Shown here: piece after piece, positions 57,911 to 64,000 of the stretch
Position numbering within the stretch: position 1 is the first letter of the stretch
Layout: every line of letters begins with the position of its first letter
Origin: Cycas panzhihuaensis
Lineage: Eukaryota > Cycadophyta
Direction: 5' to 3'
Assembly: GCA_023213395.1 (NCBI GenBank)
Contig: CM041465.1
Coordinates: forward strand, 74,531,741-74,595,740
Length of the DNA stretch: 64,000 nt
Notes under the pieces: generated by a model
What the model saw: only the letters and a program-made list of their open reading frames with translations
Told to the model about the DNA's origin: nothing
Database searches by the model: none
Program-made: the position numbers and the translations under genes

Positions 57911-58822
57911 CTTCATCTTCACTTGTTTGTTTACTATTGTAGTTACCTTTAACTCTTTTCTCTCTCTAAATTTTTTGATGCCTTTAAGGACATTGATTAA
58001 TAATATATCCATCTTGTCTACACTGATAATAAGTTAGTGGATTGTAGAATCTATAGTCATTAGAAAATATCCAAGTCTATCACAATGATAGTTGGGTCTA
58101 GAATCTACTAGTATAGGCTTTACTCATCCTTCTAATGACCTTCTTGTAGTATATCTACCTCTTCCTCTTGGAATGCTTCTGGAATGACCTTTTCCTTCTA
58201 TTCTCAACTTGGAAATGAAGGCTTCTTCAACTTTAGCTTCTTCTTCACATCTTTTAATTCTTTGTTCCTATTATAATGTATGTCTTGGTAAGGTTTCAAA
58301 AGTCATATTGGTAGTATGTCCACAAATGGTAAGAGTATTTACCATATATTCATAGGAATTTGGAAGTTTATTGAGTGCAAGATGAATAATTTCAAAATCA
58401 AATATTGTTTCTCCTACAAAAGCCAAATTATTCTTAACTTCTATTTTTGTAATAAAATTAGAGACATGTTTTCCTTCCTTTAATTGGAGATTATATAATT
58501 ATTCTATAAGAGAAATTATACGAGCTTCATTCTTCTAAATATAAAGAGAAGTAAGAATTTTCTAGGCTTCGACAAATATAGTGTCTTAACTAATATGACT
58601 CAATCTTGAGTCTCCAATAGAAAACATAATGGCAGCATGTGTAATCCTATCCCTTTCCTCCCAACTGATTAAATCTATTATATTAGTTAGTTTTTTTTCT
58701 TTTCCAATGATAGTATTCCATGCATTTTTATCCATCAAGAGACTCCATATTTTTAACTTCTATGTATTATAATTTTACCTAGTGAGTTTATCAAAGTCAC
58801 CAAGAAAGAAAATTGATGCCAT
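57911..58822 (-). pseudogene. Copia C gag
   Basis: Minus strand from the ATG at 58,820-58,822: MASIFFLGDFDKLTR, then the usual W...M, here WSLLMDKNAWNTI. EERDRITHAAIMFSIGDSRL, NNLAFVGETIFDFEIIHLAL, NKLPNSYEYMVNTLTICGHT follow, all typical copia Gag. The basic stretch near 58,170 reads SIPRGRGRYTTRR. The knuckle near 57,975-58,030 is YYQCRQDGYIINQC, with first Cys and His changed to Tyr. Confidence 0.9.
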
Positions 58823-59466
58823 TTTTAAGCTTTTGAAGAATAAACTGAAGAGAAATTTTAGAAAAAAGAAAAAAGGGACAATAATGATTGTCCATACAAG
58901 TGTACTATTATATAAAAAAATATAATTATACGTATTTCAAAAAATAACCACCCAAAATGAAGCTTATGATCTATGCTACTCAAATGTTTTTTTTTTTTTT
59001 TTAATTTGACCTCAATAAATCGCCTAAAAGATGTATGAATAATTAGGGTTTGAAAGATAAAAAATATTTATATCTCTTCAAATACTTGACCAAATTTAAT
59101 AAACTCACACTCAAATGAAAGATGATATCTAGAGAAAGATTTTAGGACAAATTTTATCTATTGAGATAAAGTAGAACAACGGAAAAATGAGTTTGAAGTA
59201 CAAAATGGGTGCCCTTGTAAAATCATGATTTCTTATTAAACAAAGAAGCAAAATTTGAGGCCAATTCTTTTGAATAGCAAAAACTCCTTGCTAAGACGGG
59301 TTTATATACCAAATTTCATTCAAATATAAGCAAATGGATTGTTCTTATTCATATAGTTTCATATGGTCTTATACAATAATTAATGCATTAGTTATTATAT
59401 AAAGTCCTCTTTCTCTTCCAAAACTCTGATCTCCTTAAAAAAGTTTCCTAAACCCTTAGCAGACCT
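58823..59466 (-). other. Copia C leader
   Basis: Untranslated leader of about 640 bp between primer site and gag. Includes a T run at 58,986-59,002. Nothing else recognised. Confidence 0.6.
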
Positions 59467-59683
59467 ACTTTAGTACCATGTTAGAACAATTAGAATAGAA
59501 GAAGAAGCTACCTCAACTCCATTGCATTAATGAGAGAGAAATACTCTCATATAAATAAATACAATATATACAAAAAACCTTATGTACAGAGGATAAGTGT
59601 CAAGACAGAACAAAAGAGGAATTAAACACATAACCCCCAATTTAACTTTAGAAAATAAAAGATAAAATATTACTACTCTAATA
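59467..59683 (-). repeat. Copia C 5' LTR and primer-binding site
   Basis: LTR 59,479-59,683 (205 bp) pairs with 49,627-49,831. Directly next to it, 59,467-59,478 reads on the minus strand tggtactaaagt, an 8-of-12 match to the methionine-tRNA primer site, in the expected place. Confidence 0.87.
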
Positions 59684-59869
59684 GCATCTTTTTTAGCAAA
59701 GAGAAAAAAGAGTACAACGATTAACCTCATTACATTATTAACCCTAAGTGGGTTGATAAAAAACAACAACTAAACAAACTTCTATACTACTATATACAAT
59801 AATGAAAGAAAGTATAATATTAAAAAAGGAAAAGTTTAAGATGCTAACTATTTAATGGGATAGATAGGA

Positions 59870-60900
59870 TTTCTCCACTGGGACTCTTTAATTTAATGAA
59901 TTATCTCATACTTTCTCAATAATATCCAAGACCAAGCCAAAAGAATCAAATTTATGATATGATACCAGGTTTTCTTTTGCCTTATCCCACATCAAAACTC
60001 AATTATAAAGTTCAAAGTCCTTCTTGGTAGCATGCAATCTATCAAGTACCACTTTACCTTGGCTTAATATTCATGGAATCTACCATCTGAATCCTACTTT
60101 GTCTCCTCCAAAGCTATTAGATCTTACAAACTCTTGGACACTAGTTAAAGGCCCTCTTTTAATCTAGTTAGTAAATTAACAAGAGTAAAATGAGAAGGGA
60201 GAACAACCCTTTTTTCATAGACTAGTAAATAAGAAGAATAGCTAATAGCTTATTTATTGGTTATTTTGTTTACCCATATTACTTGGAAAAACTTTATATG
60301 TCAATCTCTCTGATTTTATTTAACTATTCTCTTAACAATCCTAATCAAATTTTTGTTTATGGACTTTGCCAGTCTATTTCCCTATGGATAATATTTGAGA
60401 AAGTATTTAAAAGTATGCCAAACTGTGATAAAAACTCTCCATATATACAAATATAAATGTTGAATCATTATTTGAGACTAGCTAGGCAAGCACTCTAAAT
60501 GTGGGCATCAAAGTCTACTCTAAGAAATTAATTACCACTTTTATGATAACCCCTTTAGAAGTAGAAGCCTTAGACCACCTTATGAAATAATTTGTTGTAG
60601 TGAGAATGAAAGTGTGGCCTTTCTTGAAGGGTGGATTTATTGGCCTAATAAAGTCTAAAACCTAATTTTTGAAGGGTTGGTTTGCATACATAAGTTTTAA
60701 TGTTAGGGCAACAAGCCTTTGTTTTCTTATAAACCTCTAGTAAGTAACATAATTCCTAGATATTTTTAATGCATCCTTTAAAATAATAGGTTAAAAATAA
60801 CCTACTCTTATAATTTTATAAGAGGTAGCCTTAGTAGCCAAATGGCCTCCACATAGGCCTTTATGAAATTCGTCAACTACCTTCATTGCTTCTTACTTCT
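59870..60900 (-). pseudogene. T2 integrase
   Basis: Minus strand. The zinc region VVDEFHKGLCGGHLATKATS (60,821-60,880) keeps both His. IRVGYF, stop, PIILKDALK follows, with the Cys pair lost. The core shows VLDFIRPINPPFKKGHTFIL then TTTNYFIRWSKAS (about 60,560-60,670), where the first catalytic Asp in TDYF is Asn. Near 60,350-60,420, GNRLAKSINKNLIRIVKRIV corresponds to GNG.AE(S/A).NK, with the catalytic Glu now Lys. The C-terminal part KRVVLPSHFTLVN is readable to about 59,900. Stops throughout. Confidence 0.87.
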
Positions 60901-61199
60901 TCAAGCATTTAAGCAAGATGCCATCATATCCCTTCCTATATAATTATTTATCTATTAGAACATAAGTCATAGGTCTCAACTTTAAAAGCATTTGCCTATT
61001 TTGTCCAATAAGATAGAACCCATTTTCAAGATAGAAAATTACATTCTAAGAAAAGAAATCAAATTCATCAAAATGATCAACCTTAACTCCTTGAGCTAGA
61101 GTTAAGTTTACCTCCATGATGCCTTCATCTTATTTTTCTCTAATCTATAGAAGTTCATATATTTGCCTTTTTTAAATTAATCAATACAATCCTTGTCCT

Positions 61200-61690
61200 T
61201 TAACTAGCTTTGTTGGCTTGACCTCCAAGTCGAACTCTTAAATTTGGGCCATCCATTTGGCCCATCTACCCATTAGTTCTGTTTGGTTTAGCATTACTTT
61301 AATAAGGAATTGAGTTACATAGTTATCATATGATTGTGAATAATATAAGGCTTAAAGTCTTTAATAATCTTTACCAAACCATATGCCTACTTTTCTATGG
61401 AACTATATTTCAATTGATAATCCTTTAATGACCTACTCATAAAATAGACTAGTCTTTCTCTACCTTCATGATCTTTCTAAATGAACATGGCAGCATATGC
61501 ACCTTCAAATGTGTATGAATAAATAATGAAATTTTCTCAAAAATTGGACTTACTAGTGTTGGAACTTCAAAAATACAATGCTTACTCTAATGAAATATTG
61601 CTTTGGCTTCACTGGTCTATTTAAATTTCACTTTTATCTCAACAGGGCATTAATAAGTAAAGTGATTCTTGTAAAGTCAAGGATAAACCT
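61200..61690 (-). pseudogene. T2 RNase H region
   Basis: Minus strand, poorly preserved, between RT and integrase. Fragments such as KGLSIEI and YYSQSYDNYVTQFLIKVMLN fit the end of gypsy RNase H. The call rests mainly on position. Confidence 0.55.
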
Positions 61691-61692
61691 CT

Positions 61693-62400
61693 TTAAATTT
61701 TTATCTTTATAAAGAAAGATTGCACTCCTTTCTTATTAGTAGGTAGGGGAATTTCTTCAATAGCCTTTACTATATTTGAATTGATGTAAGTCCCATCCTT
61801 GGTTATAATATATCCAATTAACTTACCAGTAGTTACTCCAAATATAATTTTTATTTGGATTGAGTGATATTCCAAACTATCTATACCCTTAAAATACTGA
61901 CCTCATATGCTTAATATGATGTGCCCTACTTTTACATAACATAATCATGTTATCAAGATAAATAAATATTATTGATCCTACCAACCCTTTAAAGGCATGA
62001 TCCATAGCCCTTTAAAAGGTATCACCTACATTCATTAGCCCAAAAGGCATCTTCTTGTAAGAAAAGGTCCCCTAGACTATAGTAAATGTTATTTTTTACC
62101 TCTCATCCTTTGCTACAACAATATTGTTGTAGCCTGAAAATCCATCTAATAGAAACATAAACTCTAAACTAGTAATAGTCTATAGGACTTTCTCCATCCT
62201 TGAAAATAAGTTATTGTCCTTGACAGAACATCCATTTAGATTTATGAAATATACACATCATCAGATGTCCCTATTTTTCTTCCTCATGAGTTCCAAGTTG
62301 GCTGCTCAAGTTGAAAATTTAATTGGGAAGATAATCTCTACATCTCTAAGATTTTGAAGCTCATTCTAGATCAACTTTTTTTATCTTACAGTTGATAACC
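61693..62400 (-). pseudogene. T2 reverse transcriptase
   Basis: Minus strand. ANLELMRKKNRDI (the VPV.KKNG.IR.C.DFR block), VYFINLNGCSVKDNNLFSRM, FMFLLDGFSGYNNIVVAKDE, ITFTIV.GTFSYKKMPFGLM then NVGDTF. The catalytic box is IIFIYLDNMIM, with the second Asp of YLDD changed to Asn. The open piece 61,875-61,693 is the RT end: IFGVTTGKLIGYIITKDGTY and AIEEIPLPTNKKGVQSF. These are strong Ty3/gypsy RT matches. Confidence 0.92.
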
Positions 62401-63472
62401 CTCTGCTTTTGTCTGAAGGGCTTTACTTCAGATTTAAGTGGAATGGTGTGCTACATCACTTCACAATTGAAGCTCTTTAAATCTTCATATGTCCAAGAAA
62501 AGATATCTTTATATTCAATACAAAGTTCAAACAACTTTTACCTCTTTTCTTCTATACATTTTAAACCAATGTAAATAACCTTAGGATCCTCACGAGTATT
62601 CAAGTTAACTAGAATATTTTTTAGCACAATCCTATTTGAAGTTTCTTCTTAAGGTATCCCATTATTTATTGCATGATTAAATTCAAAGAGTGGCTCTAAA
62701 TAAATCATCCATTTAGGAATTTTATCAATTTAAATAGATCAAATCATCAGTAGAAACCAAAAAAATTGTTGAACTTCTCCATTGGTTGTTATTGTATTAA
62801 AAAAATCTCCCTATCTTTGCAAGGATACAATTTGCTCATCATCTTAAAAGATTTTCAAATGATTAATATTATAAGGTATGGAGGCTCTTACAATGATCTT
62901 AACAAATTCTTATTTACTAGGAGGATTATGAGTGACATCAAGCAAGAAGGAAGCATGTACAAGAGAATCAACTAGTTGATTTCTATCTCTGGAAATAGAC
63001 TCCATCGCAATTGCCTCAAGCTACTCTAGGATACCTCAAACTTTTTATCTATAGGCTTTCAATTGATTACATTAGTGGAACACATGTTCTTTATCTAATT
63101 TATACCCAATTCAGAGTCCCCCTAAATTTTTAACAATTTGATTTGCAAATGTACTACCTTGAGAAGTCCCAAAATTAGGGCTTCATACTCTATAATATTG
63201 TTTATAATTTCATTCATCAATTTAAGGGAAAAAGAAAAGAGCTTTCCATCTAGAGATTATGTTACAACACCTACTCCTACTCCCATATTTTATTTGTCCC
63301 CATCAAAGAATATTTCCTAAATGGAATCTTGCCTTATCAAATCTGTGTAATGCTTCTCTTCTTTCATAATAGGTAAACCATTAATTTATTATAAGACTAT
63401 ATGAGTTTCAAGACCACTTGGATCAAAGTTAAAACCAAAATATAGGCCAACTCTATTATCCACATGATTCAT
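62401..63472 (-). pseudogene. T2 region between protease and RT
   Basis: About 1 kb of decayed minus-strand sequence between the protease and the first RT block. A linker of this kind is usual in Tat elements. Open frames on the plus strand here (62,392-62,574, 62,766-62,975, 63,138-63,320) are shadows. Confidence 0.5.
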
Positions 63473-63664
63473 CTATATTTCTTTACCTAATAAGGTAATG
63501 AGACTTTTACCCAATGGAAACATAATATTACCCATCCTCATATTAGGAATAGATGTTATATTGTAAATACATTTCCTACCAAGTAATATGTCATATATGG
63601 GTGGCATATCAACTACCATCACAGTAATCAATGTAGAAATTCTAGGGAAAATTGTGAGAGGCAT
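63473..63664 (-). pseudogene. T2 protease, C-terminal half
   Basis: Minus-strand frame: VMVVDMPPIYDILLGRKCIY, then SIPNMRMGNIMFPLGKSLIT and LLGKE. This is the end of a gypsy aspartic protease (F.VVD.P..YD.LLGR.W), with the Trp now Cys. The active-site half lies to the right, where the minus strand to 64,000 is decayed. Confidence 0.78.
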
Positions 63665-64000
63665 AACTAGATCTTAAATCTCATCAATTGTGGCCATAAT
63701 TTTGGAATCTAAAGTTGTAACCTACTAAATGGGTTTCATTCCTTCAAGGCCTAAGGCCTTCATTACAATGTAGGGAATCATATTATATGAGGTTCATGTA
63801 CCCACAATGATACTATAAAGGATGAAATTATCATAAATATTCAAAGAGATATAAAATGGAGTATCTTTGTATTTAAGCAATAAAACATCAACAAAAACTA
63901 CTATGTCATGAATCTAAGTATTTAAATAAGAGGCTTTTGTTCTTGAAGCACCTTAATTAATCTAGTTCTCTATTCTATAAACTTCAAAGCTTGGAAGAGT
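63665..64000 (-). pseudogene. T2 sequence at window edge
   Basis: Minus strand continuing T2 toward the protease active site and gag. Pieces such as VGTWTSYNMIPYIVMKALGL-like text around 63,750-63,810 suit a gypsy protease, but I could not fix the active-site Asp. Confidence 0.45.

Larger units (their letters stand above)
49627..59683 (-). mobile_element. Ty1/copia retrotransposon C, split by copia E
   Basis: Minus strand: 5' LTR 59,479-59,683, primer site, gag from 58,822, protease, integrase to about 56,720, then copia E (51,358-56,513), then RT, RNase H, polypurine tract and 3' LTR 49,627-49,831. Both LTRs are exactly 205 bp. Flanks acatt (49,622-49,626) and gcatc (59,684-59,688) share the middle three bases and differ by transitions, a plausible decayed target duplication. 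The LTRs differ at roughly a quarter of positions by eye, so the element is old. Confidence 0.9.
59684..64000 (-). mobile_element. Tat-like Ty3/gypsy pol fragment T2 (runs off right edge)
   Basis: Minus strand order protease (about 63,660-63,470), RT (about 62,400-61,700), RNase H (61,690-61,200), integrase (60,900-59,870). This is the gypsy order. The integrase text (LDFI.PINP, TNYFIRW, GN.LAKSINKNLIRI) is of the Tat/Athila kind. Copia C lies at its left end and may have inserted into it. The rest of the element is outside the window or unrecognised. Confidence 0.85.

Noticed and set aside
1-64000. An ordinary host gene, tRNA, rRNA, or defence-type system
   Set aside because: Every substantial coding signal is assigned to an LTR retroelement. 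No exon-like conserved domain, RNA gene or regularly spaced repeat-spacer array was seen.

Overview
This window is repeat-filled intergenic DNA from the nuclear genome of a seed plant with a large genome, most likely a flowering plant. The species cannot be named from the sequence. The evidence is layers of LTR retrotransposons of plant type: Ty1/copia elements primed by initiator methionine tRNA, Ty3/gypsy elements of Tat and chromovirus type, LTRs bounded by TG...CA, and 5-bp target duplications. I found no ordinary host gene, tRNA, rRNA or bacterial-style feature. Nearly every coding region is a pseudogene. Stops are mostly TAG or TAA where Gln or Trp is expected, and Cys-to-Tyr and Asp-to-Asn changes are common, as expected from deamination of methylated cytosine.

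Left part (1-35.6 kb). The oldest visible layer is a minus-strand copia element, F. Its gag is at 1-535, and the rest of its 5' end is split into pieces at 13.2-13.9 kb and 32.3-32.4 kb. Copia A (+, 781-13,229) sits in F's leader. A itself carries a 5.4-kb insertion at about 5.7-11.1 kb of unusual composition: a CpG-rich island, then a T-rich half, then an A-rich half. A gypsy element, T1 (+, 13,921-32,304), sits in F's LTR. T1 has 2.4-kb LTRs and a Tat-type primer site, but only gag and protease, so it looks non-autonomous. Inside T1 lies a copia element with two unrelated LTRs (20,270-23,258), flanked on each side by a copy of the same 2.1-kb T1 segment. A solo LTR of the same family as its left LTR lies at 33,338-33,986 with a perfect 5-bp target duplication.

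Middle (35.6-49.6 kb). Copia D (-, 35,623-43,309) is a relative of A and retains recognisable gag, protease, integrase, RT and RNase H. Between 45.06 and 47.1 kb is a minus-strand chromovirus fragment, G (end of RT, RNase H, integrase, polypurine tract). The stretches on either side of G are not assigned.

Right part (49.6-64 kb). Copia C (-, 49,627-59,683, 205-bp LTRs) is split between integrase and RT by copia E (+, 51,358-56,513, 265-bp LTRs). Right of C is the minus-strand pol of a second Tat-like gypsy element, T2 (integrase, RNase H, RT, protease), cut off by the window edge.

No working gene system is visible. The main value of the window is its insertion and recombination history, above all the hybrid copia element with its flanking duplication, and the unresolved 5.4-kb insertion.
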